A stretch of 64,000 nt of DNA from Corythucha ciliata (GCA_038030265.1 CM075943.1:36332001-36396000), one strand, 5' to 3'. Numbered from the stretch's first letter, positions 45,744 to 57,018 are shown. The notes: generated from the sequence alone by a model not told the origin. Program-made: numbers and translations.

Positions 45744-46633
45744 GTCGCAGTTTTGTGTGCGCTCCGAGGCAAACTAAGCTGGTATCCACTAAACGCACGC
45801 CTCACCCCGAGGCTCCTTTGAGCAGCACCTTTTTACCGACAAGCCCCTGCCTCGCGTCGCACGGTGCGAGGTGAGCGGCTCGCAGCGAGCAACCCCGGTA
45901 TCCACACTCCGAGCGTGCGTCCCGAGGCATTCGAGGCGAGCTGCCTCGCACTGTGGATACCCTGCTTAAGGCTCACAACAAGTCGATTAGCATGGCTCTA
46001 GTCAAAGCACAAAAAGAAGCTAAACAGGGTTTTTTTTTTGTTTTTTATAAATAAGGTGTTGCGTTTTTGCGTATTTTCTATTATTTTTATCATATGTATG
46101 GGTCAAGCTTTTTGCTCCCTCTACTAGTTTTCTAACTTCATATCTGCCACCGATCTCAAATATTTTTCGAATCCCACCGATAAATGAAATCTGTCAGTTT
46201 TTTTCGCAACAGATCTCAATCTGCCAGATATGCCCCCACTAACGGGCAGATTTGATCGGGTAACAGATATCGGTCACATATAACTTTTGTACGTTAAGGG
46301 GCGACGACCGATCTCATCGTTTGCTCTAGATCTTTAACGATATCTGTTGAAAATATCGGCCGATCAAATCTGTCAGAATTATCTGTCCGTGTATGGGCCA
46401 CTATTGGGATGAAATTATACGAAAAAAAACCTTTAAAACCTTTTTTTGCCCCACTCCCAAGCTGAAAAATAAAAAGATGTGACGTCACAAAATTGTAAAA
46501 AGAGGCTAGATTATCAAACTACCAACGAAATAACGTTGTATAGGACCCAAGTTCTTCCAATCATCACGATCCCTATGGTAACGGTGGTCATTTTTAAAAT
46601 TTGAAATTTTGATCCCGTCAGAGCGCTCTTACA

Positions 46634-46962
46634 ACATTTGGGGCCGTATTCCGAAGCCGTGTGAAAATGCCGAAAAAAGCAGTCCGTGGACATGGATGTT
46701 TCGAGTCGGGTGCTAAACTGCTTATAAAATTACATCCCGGAAGTTTGGAAGGCAATATGGCTTGATTTACTACCAAAAATTTTGCCAGTCAAGACAGGGA
46801 ATGCTTTAAAATTTTTAGATATTCGGGTAAAATTACACAGATACCCCAGTATTTAACGTAAAAACAAATAGATCCATAAATATAAGGTACTTACTACCAG
46901 GAACTGCATGTCTTCGTAATTGGTATACGTATAGTAGATAGTACTATATAGTACACACGAAT
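46634..46962. repeat. Chimeric block: MITE end joined to Harbinger-B internal sequence (B1)
   Basis: 46634-46671 matches the left end of the MITE at 52562-52692, with its TTACAACATTT flank. 46672-46962 is nearly identical to 47906-48199 inside Harbinger B. The junction lies in GAAAAAAGCAG. Confidence 0.8.
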
Positions 46963-46963
46963 C

Positions 46964-47257
46964 AGGCGTCGCCCCTTAACGCAACGATTAATGCTCACAA
47001 TTTTTTTTCTCGAAATTTGAAGGAAAAAAATTCAAACGCTCAAAACGCCAAATGAAACACTTAAAACCGCGGGAAAGCGGGTTATCAAGTAGAGGCAACC
47101 ATGAAGGTAGGATCAAGTGGAGGGATTGAAACGCATTTTTCGTGAAGCCGGTCGCCATTACTACACACCATCTTTTATCATGACTGACCAACAAAAACAT
47201 TGACCATTTGATACACTACCAGTGAAAAAATTCCCGTGCCCCCTCCCGTCATCTTTA
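46964..47257. repeat. Duplicated block A2
   Basis: Second copy of A1. It ends exactly at the TTA that flanks the left TIR of Harbinger B. Confidence 0.85.
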
Positions 47258-47489
47258 AGCCCCGTCTACATAAGACGCAAGGACGCCGTCGCAGGACGCA
47301 GCGCAGAACGCAGGAAGCAAGTCCACTTTTCACTGTCTACATAAAACGCAAGGCTCGTTGCGTTGAGCCAATCATATGTCACGTTATAAAATAAAAAGTG
47401 AAAGAGAAGTTCTAATCACTTTATCTTGACATCTTACTTCACTAATTCCAGTCAGCATTGTATTTTCACACTTTCAAGTCAATTTAATC

Positions 47490-47870
47490 ATTTTATGGAT
47501 AAGATAGCTAAAAAGTTAGGACGTTGCCACTTTATTCACCATCTGTGTTTCGGCGATGGTCTTCAAAATTCGGCTGAGGGAAAAATAAAATAGAAGAAGG
47601 GGTCGTCAGTGGTGGCTTCATGCATTAACGAAAGAATGATGTTCGGCTGCTATGAAACATTGAGAATCGCGGATCACGAGCAGTTTTTTGAGTTACGGGG
47701 ATGTGACCTTCGAAATTCGAGGATCTTCTTGAAAGGGTGACTCCATATTCCATATCTCGAGAAGAAAAGCAACAGAACTCCTTCACCAGTTGCTTTACTA
47801 TTTGTGTGAATGCTTTCGTAAGTTCACCCTGGTAGCGTATATTGCATATTCATTTGCTTGTACTTATAAC
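47490..47870 (+). pseudogene. Harbinger-B transposase N-terminal fragment, frameshifted
   Basis: Motifs read across more than one frame: QWWLHALTKER near 47608, then MMFGCYETLRIADHEQFFEL near 47636-47695, then SKFEDLLERVTPY with SREEK near 47712-47765, and IAYSF near 47845. This is the order expected for the N-terminus of Harbinger transposases. Frameshifts and loss of the DDE domain make it inactive. It is a different subfamily from the copy at 45330. Confidence 0.7.
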
Positions 47871-47905
47871 GATTCGTTTGTAGTTATCGAAGGTGCATGG
47901 AATTA

Positions 47906-48199
47906 CGGGAAAAAAGCAGTCCGTGGACATGGATGTTTCGAGTCGGGTGCTAAACTGCTTATAAAATTACATCCCGGAAGTTTGGAAGGCAATATGGCTT
48001 GATTTACTACCAAAAATTTTGCCAGTCAAGACAGGGAATGCTTTAAAATTTTTAGATATTCGGGTAAAATTACACAGATACCCCAGTATTTAACGTAAAA
48101 ACAAATAGATCCATAAATATAAGGTACTTACTACCAGGAACTGCATGTCTTCGTAATTGGTATACGTATAGTAGATAGTACTATATAGTACACACCAAG
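47906..48199. repeat. Block B2 inside Harbinger B
   Basis: About 294 bp nearly identical to 46672-46962, including GCAGTCCGTGGACATGG and the AGATAGTACTATATAGTAC palindrome. Confidence 0.85.
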
Positions 48200-48423
48200 T
48201 TGTGGGGGTGCTACGATCTTGTAGACAATAGGACCTTCCCAACCACTATCCCCCACTATTAGCCGTGTACTAAACAGTAAAAAATCATCCAAATGCCGAC
48301 ATACACCCTGTATTTTGAGAGAATTAAATACATTCTTCAAACTTGTAGGTACATTTATTTGAGAATCACTAATTAATAAAAAACTAATGTTTCTTACAAG
48401 ACTAGTATGACATAATAAAAAAA
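48131..48423 (-). repeat. Block C1 with unassigned peptide
   Basis: Near-identical to block C2 at about 51228-51550. The minus strand reads an open peptide with VFNSLKIQGVCRHLDD and STRLIVGDSGWEGPIVYKI in both copies. It may be a fragment of a transposon protein, but I cannot assign a domain. Confidence 0.55.
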
Positions 48424-50444
48424 TAGGCCAGTCAATATAAACATCAAACATCGCAAATATGCATGTAATTGTTTTTTCCTTTACACGTTGTTAGGGCCAA
48501 TGAGAGCAGTTTATACTCAAGTTTGCAACCTTCAAAACCTTGTGCTCAACTCGTGGCACTCGAAAAACCACGGAATTCCATCAATTTTTAAGGTTGTTAA
48601 ACAAAAATACCAGAAGAAAGCGTTTTTCGAGCATGACCACAGTATACATTGTTGAAGCCAACTAAATTTGCTACAATTTAAGCCCAGTCCGAGCGTCCTA
48701 CGTTTGTTATTTTCGGAGATACAGCCAATCAAAAAATATGTAGTACCGCCAAAAAGCGAGATTTTATTGATAGGGTCATTTTTCAAGACCCGTAGCACTC
48801 AAACATAATGGTCCTACAGAATATCCACGCGAGAATAAATCTTAGGCAGTAACTCAATTTGAATCTGACGCTATTGCCTAAAATTTATTTTCGCGTGGAT
48901 ATTCTATAGGACAGGATGACTGGTACTTGGATGAGCAAAATAATAGGGGTGATTAAACATCAAAAATGCAACAAAAATTGTCTTATGACCTAGGGCCGAT
49001 TTCCTTTCCTAGTCGAGATAATAGATTTTTTCACGTTTTTCAGCACATCACTGGTTTTCGCAACAAAAACAGCTATGCGAAGCATGCGTCCTAGATTAAA
49101 TCCAACGACACCAATGAAAAGAGCACACTTTTTTCTGTGTGAGAATGGACATTTTGTCCAAAGCTAGTGAAAGATTCTTTGAGTAAACTGGGAAAATATC
49201 AGGATATTTTAAAAAATATCAGTTTTTGACAACTGTTCAAAGCTAGACTACATTAGCCATGGTGCTCCCAACGACCGGCAAATTCCTAAAACTGTATGAA
49301 GTAATTAAGTTTAATACTTCATGCTTATTTTACTTCTGTCCTTTGCAATGTTTTGAGAAAAATCCATTGTTATACCAAAAAATGAGGCAATTAGGCCCAT
49401 TTTGAGTGCCTAAAAGAAGATACGAAAGCTATTTCAAGACATTCTTTTCAGCTTATTCCACTTTTATTTGTCTTTCCTCATAGATGAGCATAGGAAAAGT
49501 GAATTAAGCTGAAAAAAAGTTTTGGGAATGGCTCTTGATCTTCTTGTAGGCACTCAAAATGGGCCTAATTGCCTCATTTTTTGTATAACAATGGATTTTT
49601 ATCAAAAAATTGCAAAGGACAGGAGTAAAATAAGCATGAAGTATTAAACTAAGTTATTTCATACAGTTTTAGAGGAACTTGCCAGGTGCTGGGAGCACCA
49701 TGGCTAATGTAGTCTAGCTTTGAACAGTTGTCAAAAACTGACATTTTTTAAAATATCCTGATATTTTCCCAGTTTACTCAAAGAATCTTTCGCTATCATT
49801 AGACAAAATGTCTTTACTCACACACAAAAAAGAGTGCTCTTTTCAGTGGTGTCGTTGGATTTAACCTAGGACGCTTACTTCCCATGTTACAGATGTTTTT
49901 GTTGCGGAAACCCGTGATGTGCTAAAAAACAACAAATTGATTATCTGAACTAGGAATGGAAATCTGACCTTAGGTCATAGGAAATTTTTTGTTGCATTTT
50001 GGGTGTACAATCACCCGTCTCATTTAGTTCAACCAAGTACCAATCACCGTGTATTTGAGTGCTATGGGTCTTGAAAAATTACCCTACCAATAAAATCTCG
50101 CTTTTTGGCGAGATTAGGTATTTTGTTGATTGACTGTATTTCCTGAACTAACAGACCCAGGATGCTCGGGCATGGCTTAAATTGTAACAAATTTAGTTGG
50201 CTTTAACAATGTATACTGTTGTCATGCTCGAAAAACTCTTTCTTCTGGTATTTTTGTTTAAAAACCCAGAAAAAGTGATGAAATTTCTTAGTTTTTCGAG
50301 TGCCATAAGTTAAGCACAAGGTTTTGAGGGTTGCAAACTTGAGTAATAACTGCTCTCATTGGTCCTAACAACACGCAAGAAAAAAATCAATTACATGCAT
50401 GTTTGCGATTTACCCCGATTTTTGTGTCTATATTGACTGGTCTA
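48424..50444. mobile_element. 2.0-kb palindromic element, copy F2
   Basis: Same family as F1, with ends TAGGCCAGTCAATATAA and TATTGACTGGTCTA. It lies between blocks C1 and D1. The matching C2-D2 join near 51551 has no insertion and so preserves the empty site. It keeps about 130 bp near the centre (about 49515-49650) that F1 lacks. Confidence 0.85.
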
Positions 50445-50454
50445 AAAGTTTTTA

Positions 50455-51215
50455 ATTTATGTTTATGGGGAAATCATCACTGCTAGTTCTTCAAGCACCA
50501 ATGACTCTAATTTTTCCATCTTCAGGCACTATCCCCAAGGCATAATTGAATGATTCAAAGGCAGAGCCCCAACGCGTCGTCCCTTCATCCTCCAAATATT
50601 TTCTTGACCTCTTCTGCGGTCTGTCACTTAGTGGTGGTACTACCGACTTTCTTTGTCCTTCGTGTTTTTGTGTTGTGATGCCCTCTTTGAGTACAGCCCA
50701 GGATTTGTTTTTACCAGGGCAATAAGCTCCCTCACTTCATCGCATCTACCAGCTTCATCTACCACCGAACAGCAGACCACTTTTTCATTTTTAAATAATA
50801 CACTTTTTGATAAATAAACTTTTTAAAACAAATTCTAGAAGGAAATGGCGAGCGGAGTTATTTGATTTTGATAACAGTTGCCGGGTAGAAAGAACCTCCA
50901 AACTCATGGAAGAAGAAAAAATATTGGAGATGCCCAAAAATACCTTGAAGTGAGCCTGAAATATCATCTAGTAGGCGGGGCCTATTTCACCGCAGTTGAA
51001 TTCTATTGGTTCTATTAGTTCAAACTTGACGACGGCTACTCAACATCAAATGGCTATTGGCCGAACGCAAGAAGTTGACGCGAGAAGTTGATATTGGTTC
51101 AACTCTCGCGTTGCGTCCTGCGTTCTGTGCAGCGTCCCACAACGCCAACTTAAACGTTCTATATAGACGACAATGAACATTTTTAAATAAAATAATTAAC
51201 AACTCTAAACTGAAA
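50455..51215 (-). pseudogene. Block D1 with decayed Myb/SANT- or MADF-like remnant
   Basis: This duplicates block D2. The minus strand from about 50790 has the same region as the D2 frame but with extra in-frame changes and a short insertion near 50745-50765, so it is more decayed. It ends in TIR-like sequence resembling the Harbinger-B end. Confidence 0.45.
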
Positions 51216-51227
51216 AAGACCCCATTA

Positions 51228-51550
51228 TTTAACGTAAAAACAAATAGATCCATAAATATAAGGTACTTACTACCAGGAACTGCATGTTTTCGTAATTGGT
51301 ATTCGTATAGTACTATAGTACACACCAAGTTGTGGGGGTGCTACGATCTTGTAGACAATAGGACCTTCCCAACCACTATCCCCTACTATTAGCCGTGTAC
51401 TGAACAGTACAAAATCATCCAAATGCCGACATACACCCTGTATTTTGAGTGAATTAAATACGTTCTTCAAACTTGTAGGTACATTTATTTGAGAATCACT
51501 AATTAATGAAAAAAACTAATGTTTCTTACAAGACTAGTATGACATAATAA
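51228..51550 (-). repeat. Block C2
   Basis: Second copy of block C (see 48131-48423), with a shorter AGTACTATAGTAC region. It continues directly into block D2. Confidence 0.8.
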
Positions 51551-51572
51551 AAAAAAGGGTTTTAATTTATGT

Positions 51573-51884
51573 TTATGGTGACATCATCACTGCTAGTTCT
51601 TCAAGCACCAATGACTCTAATTTTTCTACCTTCAGGCACTCTACCCAATGCATAATTGAATGATTCGAAGGCAGAGCCCCAACGTGTCGTCCCTTCGTCT
51701 TCCAAATATTTTCTTGGCCTCTTCTGCGGTCTGTCATTTTGTGGTGATAATACCGACTTTCTTTGTCCTTCGTGATTTTGTGTTGCGATGTCCTCTTTGA
51801 GTACAGCCCAGGATTTGTTTTTACCAGGACAATAAGATCCCTCACTTCATCAGTAGACCACTTTTTCATTTTAAAATAATACAC
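51573..51884 (-). pseudogene. Block D2: Myb/SANT- or MADF-like protein remnant
   Basis: The minus-strand frame has MKKWSTDEVRDLIVLVKTNP near its start, as in the first helix of Myb/SANT or MADF domains, then K/R-rich sequence and a C-terminal EKLESLVLEELAVMMSP. Such proteins accompany PIF/Harbinger transposases. It lies inside Harbinger B, antisense to the transposase fragment. At about 99 residues it is short and probably internally deleted. Confidence 0.5.
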
Positions 51885-52561
51885 TTTTTGATAAATACAC
51901 TTTTTAAAACAAAATCTAGAAGGAAATGGCGAGCTGAGTTATTTGATTTTGATAGCAGTTGCCGGGTAGAAAGAACCTCCAAACTCATGGAAGAAAAAAA
52001 ATATTGGAGATGCCCAAAAATATCTTGAAGTGAGCCGGAAATATCTTCTAGTAGGCGGGGCCTATTTCACCACAGTTGAATTCTATTGGTTCAAACTTGA
52101 CGACGGCTACTCAACATCAAATGCTATTGGCCGAACGCAAGAAGTTGACGCGAGAAGTTGACATTGGTTCAACTCTGCGTTGCGTCCTGCGTTCTGTGCA
52201 GCGTCCCACAACGCTAACTTAAACGTTCTATATAGACGACAATGAGCATTTTTAGATAAAATAATTAACAACTCTAAACTGAAGAAGAAAACAGGGACCC
52301 ATGGGCGAGTGGAGTTCTATGTGTTTAAAAATATGATTAAACATTTGTTTTTGATAATTTCGGGATTTTGAAAATTTTAACAATCAATGTAGCAGTGGAA
52401 AGAACCTCAAACCTAGACCCTGCCTTCTAAACTTAAATGCGATTGGCTGAACGCAACCGCGGACGCGAGAGTTGGCTGAAATTCGCGTTGCTTCCTGCGT
52501 TCTGCGTTGCGTCCTGCGGCGGCGTCCTTGCGTCTTATGTAGACGGGGATTTACAACATTT

Positions 52562-52692
52562 GGGGCCGTATTCCGAAGCCGTGTGAAAATGCCGCAAAAA
52601 GCGGTTGCTACGGCGGGATAATGTTATTTCTTATTCGGCGTCCTTGGATCCCGCTTGCGGCATTTTTTCACGACCGGTCAGAATAAGGCCCT
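52562..52692. mobile_element. ~130-bp MITE next to Harbinger B
   Basis: GGGGCCGTATTCCGAAGCCG at the left is inverted with some mismatches at the right end (GACCGGTCAGAATAAGGCCC), and both arms contain AAAATGCCGCAA. Its left end is also found fused to block B1 at 46634. Confidence 0.75.
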
Positions 52693-54853
52693 TGCTCTCA
52701 ACGTTTTCTTTAATAAAGTGTCTGCTTCACAAACTACACGTGAAGCAAATAAAATTACAGCTGGATTTTGGACATTTTTCGTTTTCACTTTCACTTTCAC
52801 TTCTTTATAAAACAATTTAATTTCAACTTCGAATTCCGACGTGTTTCGTGCCTCGGTGCAAAACCCAGCTCAGCCAGAGAAACTGTAGATAGATGTCCGC
52901 CGTTTGTGAGTCGAAGGTAGAGCGCAAATTTTCAAGGTAAAAGTTTAAGATGGGTTTGAAGTTATTTTGGGGACAAAATTTGGAAAATGTGTACAAAGCA
53001 TTTTATGTACAATTTTCTGTAGATTGGAATGAGTACTTGAAATCCGTACAGCACAAATAAGGCGTGAACAATTATGCCATGTAGTTGACAAAGGCTGTTT
53101 GGAGGGGGAGAGGTATACTATCTGCGTGAAACTCGCCTTCAACGTTCGCGGTTTGCAGAGGGGAGGGAAGAAACACCATGCTCACCTGACTCTTGAGAAT
53201 GCCCAGGATCTCGCTGCACTTGATAAAACATCGTAAAACAACAACGTTTCAATAGATATACAATAAACTTTTTCAGCTCAACTGAAATCTTCTTCAGTTT
53301 TAGTCTGCTTGAACCAATCATCCACTATTCATTACTATTATGTCGTGATAGACCCGATATTCATAGTTTTCATTTGGTTTAATAAACTATTATTTTTTTA
53401 TTTGTTCATAAGCGTTTTCAGAAACCGCCAAACTTTGGGACCAAATGTCATGTGGCACTCTGGCGGGAGCAATTTTCCCTCTAGCTTTAGTGACCACGCG
53501 TTATCAGAAGAGAAATGACTTGGTATCTATACGACTTTGGAAATAACGTTCAATATATTTAAAAAACGCTTCATAAAAACGAGGAAAACATTTACCTCCA
53601 GTTCTTTTTACAATGAAGTGACGTCACTTTCAAGTGGAAAAGTTCAAAATCCTGCCAGTTTAAATCTTTGATTTCAAGATTGATGTTGCTAATGGGGAAC
53701 TTGCACATTTTTCAAAAGTTGGTGTTGCTTAAAGAGGGCTCTTCCACAAGTCTATTGCTCACATTAAACTTTGAAATCAGTCAAGGATGCTTTTTTAGGG
53801 AATTTTTAAAAATTTTGAGTGGGGGTTCGATTACGTAAAAACTTACTTATTGAAATGGATGATGCGGGGAAGAGAGGGTTAGACGAGTTTAATGGGGGGA
53901 CATTTTTCATGTTATTTGTAAACAAACAAATTTAGAGTTCCCTCAAATGCTTCACGAGTAAGTATTTACGTCATTTCCCCTCGCACCATCCATCCTCTTC
54001 TGAAGAACTTTGAACCTTTTTTAAAAATCTTAAAACGCACCAATCGGGTTGCAACTTCTGTTGTTATCCTTCAGTTCACGGGTCAAATCACCGGTATGCT
54101 TTTCTACCCAATCTGAGATTCATGCAAGTACCCCATTCAAGGCAAACATTTGTCTTTAAAACATTAATATACCACGTACTACAAGATTTCATAGCCAAAA
54201 CAGCGGTTTTTCATATTGGAAATGGTCCATTGAAAAAAAGATGTTGGCTCTCCACAAATTGATTTATATTTGAACCGGGTTCAGCCTCCTTAGTTCATCA
54301 GGCCATCCTTAGTAACTATGTTGAGTCATACGCACGAAGTTAAAATCTGAGAACATCAGGGAATACCTTTCGTCTATGATGAAAATTGACATTCATCCAT
54401 CAACTGCAATCTCTTACGAACGACAGATATGAGTCGTCGCCCTGGAGAGGAGGTTTTAGTGGGTAGGCCCGGACACGGGGAGTCCCACACTCCGTGCGCA
54501 ACTGGCATTTCTTCCTCCCTCTTCAAAAAAAAATGAGTCCAAAAGGAAAAATTAGGAGGAGCTTGCTGCTCGATATGTTATAACCTGCTCAATAATTTGT
54601 CGATCATTTCTGTCTGGGAAGCGGGAATAAATCATAAAGGTAACGTTTCTGTTATCGTAAGGTTAGCCATTTGCATGAAAAAAATGACGTCAATCCAGGA
54701 CTGCTCGGCGAACTACTCTTGCATCACTACACTACACTGAATGATAAATTAACGAACCTAATATTTTGGCGCATTTGGTGTGTTTTGGCAGCATTTTTTC
54801 GAAGTGCCTCGAGATCTATCGGGATTTACGTGCGTCGAGACGCTTTACACCTA
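52693..54853. other. Intronic sequence, no gene recognised
   Basis: No domain-bearing frame was seen. On the minus strand at 53298-53238 CTGAAGAAGATTTCAG and a downstream GAAACGTTG recall the tails of some retroelements, but the hammerhead geometry is poor. Confidence 0.4.
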
Positions 54854-54891
54854 CGCATAAGTTCTGGCCAGTGAAACTTCCTCATTGAGCA
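54854..54891 (+). repeat. Repeat family X terminal fragment
   Basis: CGCATAAGTTCTGGCCAGTG then AAACTTCCTCATTG matches the right end of family X. Confidence 0.5.
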
Positions 54892-55501
54892 GAAAATTGG
54901 TTTATTAGTCCTTCGGAGGAGAATGGTTAATCGAGGGAGGTCAACGCCTATAGCCCTAACGGGGCATCAGTACCCCTTTAAGGGACGAAAAATGAGCGTT
55001 TTGCGTTTGTGCAGAAAATTACACAAGTTTCCGTACGCGAATAGGTTCAGTGATAGGCTAGTTTTCCTGGAAAAACCCATAGGAGTCAGTCATGACCGCC
55101 TGGATCTTCTCCGGAGGCATAATTCACCGTCGGTTTTATCGAGCGTCTTGGTCCACCACAAAATAGTTTATGGGAGTACATCAAGGCGGAATAATTTATA
55201 GCCCCCTCCCCTCATCTTGATAGATTTCCTCAGGATGTCTTCTCCCGGCTATTTCTCCCATTTCCTTGAAAATTACTCCCCTACTATTCCTCTGGAACTT
55301 TTTAGTCAACATCAATTCCACATGTCTTTTCAAAACTGATGGAAGAGAAGAGAGGTATCGGACTTGTGAAGTTCTTGCATTATTTTCACGCCATTTCCCT
55401 GTCTGCTGCTTTCGTATAGGTATGCCTTTGTCATATAAATATCAATCTTTGAAATAGAAGCACAGCGTATGGATCATGGGAGTGGAGGGGTGTCCCACCT
55501 A

Positions 55502-56080
55502 AAAGATAAAACTGTACCCTTCCATCCTTCGTATTTTTCTATTCGTCCATCAACACCCCTCCACCGTTCCACCAACCTCTTTATCCTTTTAATAAAGATG
55601 ATTTTGAAATAATTCGTCTTCCCCCTCCCTACCTCCTCGGAATTTTCTTTGGTAAACAAAGAAAACGACATTCAACATCTCCTCTTCCGTTTGTATTTCT
55701 TCATCACCCCTTTGCCTATCTATCCGGGTCTCATTCAAAGCTTACTATTCCATCTCCTGAAAAATAGTGTTCTTGGTGTTTTTCTCTGTACCTGATGGGG
55801 CTGTATATTCTTGGAGACTATTTTTCTTTTTATGTAGTTGTTGACAGTCGGGTCAATAGAGCGAGCATATGGAAAAAAAATAGTGGTATCTCCTTCCTCT
55901 TACACCGCATGCTTTTGATTCTTTTGAGCGATTCGCTGTTGTTTATTTTTCCTCCTTTTTCAATTTTTTTATTTAAAAAAAAGTTTCAAAAAGAGAATTT
56001 GAAATAATGGGTACCCTTTATTGTATATAAAGATAAAACTGTACCCTTCCATCCTTCGTATTTTTCTATTCGTCCATCAA
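55502..56080. repeat. 52-bp direct repeat flanking 475 bp
   Basis: The block starting AAGATAAAACTGTACCCTTC and ending CGTCCATCAA occurs at 55502-55553 and 56029-56080, identical by eye. The DNA between shows no TIRs or gene. It suggests a local duplication or a structure-mediated insertion. Confidence 0.8.
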
Positions 56081-56094
56081 TATTTTCAATAATA

Positions 56095-56352
56095 ATGGCT
56101 CAGGAGGAACCTCTTGTGGTCCATAAAGAGGAAGAGGGGGATCGTATAGTGAAAAAACCTTGGTACGTCAGTTTTGACAAAATATCCAAACGTGAAAGCT
56201 CTTTGTGCTTAAAACTCTTCAGTCCCTCCCATCTCACAATTGAAGAATTTAAAAGGGAAAAACTTCGTTTGAAGAGAAGCATTACGTTCTGCTTGTCCTC
56301 AATAATAAAATTCAAGGGATCTCAAAAGGAACATAACTTGAATGAGATTTAG
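56095..56352 (+). CDS. Possible small ORF, 85 codons (weak)
   Basis: It begins MAQEEPLVVHKEEEGDRIV, is Lys/Glu-rich and ends at 56352. Two overlapping AATAAA signals lie about 25 bp downstream (56374-56383). It sits just after the second copy of a 52-bp direct repeat, within intron 1 and antisense to the host gene. No domain or family was recognised. Its length is within chance for this composition, so this is only a candidate. Confidence 0.2.
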   Translation: MAQEEPLVVHKEEEGDRIVKKPWYVSFDKISKRESSLCLKLFSPSHLTIEEFKREKLRLKRSITFCLSSIIKFKGSQKEHNLNEI

Positions 56353-57018
56353 AAATTATTGGAATTTTTTTTAAATAAATAAAACAAAAAACGAAGGTTC
56401 TATCTCAAGAGGGAGCCAAATAAAGACTGTTCCACCATCTCTTCAAACAACCATGCAGTAATATACGTTTTTCTAATTCATCAATATTTTCCTTGCCTAA
56501 CAAAAGAAATCGCTCCCCACTCACCCGCCCAGCATGGAGGGTGTTATTTCTCTGCCCATCTTTCGTTTACTTAATAGAATCATCCTACAGCAAGATAGAC
56601 CAGGAGGGCTATTAGACCCGAAAATCGATGCATTTTCTAACAAACGACAAGTTCGAGGTCGAGGTGCTCTCGCCACGATGGGAAGCCGACATCGGGGATA
56701 AAGAGGTTATTTGAATGGGCTGTTATCTGGACGTGAATACCATGTGAATCGTGGGAAGGTAACTCTTGTGTAACCTACACGTACGTAAAAAAAAGTTAGC
56801 CCCGAGCCACATTTTCCCTCTTCCCGTTCCCCTGTAATGACCGATTTTCGCAAGTTTTGGTGCCATGGTGCCCCCACACGGATTCGAGGGCCCGATCTGA
56901 GCCAACAGCGGCTGGCCTCTCCACTAGGCAAAAACCTAAGAAAATGCTTAAGCCTCATTTTTGACTATTTTGAGGAACCCTGATGATGCGAGCTCAAACA
57001 AGGAAAATTATTTCTTAC

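Larger units (their letters stand above)
45138..45962. mobile_element. PIF/Harbinger element A, internally deleted
   Basis: TIRs of about 39 bp start AGTATCCACAGTGCGAGGC. The interior holds the N-terminal part of a Harbinger transposase on the plus strand and a MADF-like protein start on the minus strand, facing each other. Subterminal GGTATCCAC repeats occur near 45779 and 45897. The two-gene arrangement is typical of PIF/Harbinger. An internal deletion removed the catalytic part. Confidence 0.75.
44500..46403. mobile_element. Element with GTGGGCATACACG TIRs, host of Harbinger copy A
   Basis: The left end TAGGTGGGCATACACGAGCA is inverted at 46378-46403. The arms (about 44500-44747 and 46150-46403) are diverged inverses rich in CAGATATC motifs. 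The middle carries duplicated block A1 (44724-45017) and the PIF/Harbinger element at 45138-45962. Confidence 0.65.
47258..52550. mobile_element. PIF/Harbinger element B with TTA target duplication
   Basis: TIRs of about 70 bp begin GCCCCGTCTACATAAGACGC at 47259 and end with the complement at 52550. TTA flanks both ends (47255-47257 and 52551-52553), as expected for PIF/Harbinger. The inside holds a broken transposase N-terminus, palindrome F2, and a tandem duplication of blocks C and D. Related TIR-like sequence recurs internally near 51105-51180 and 52165-52245. Confidence 0.8.
33422..57018 (-). other. Intron 1 of host gene (23,597 bp)
   Basis: Donor CAG|GTAAG after exon A and acceptor TTATTCAG before exon B, both phase 0. 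It contains the non-LTR insertion, the two 2-kb palindromes and the PIF/Harbinger nest. Its length is within 9 bp of intron 2, probably by chance. Confidence 0.65.

Noticed and set aside
53238..53298. Third hammerhead-like site on the minus strand
   Set aside because: CTGAAGA and GAAAC are present, but the only stem between them is not adjacent to GAAA. The geometry does not fit.
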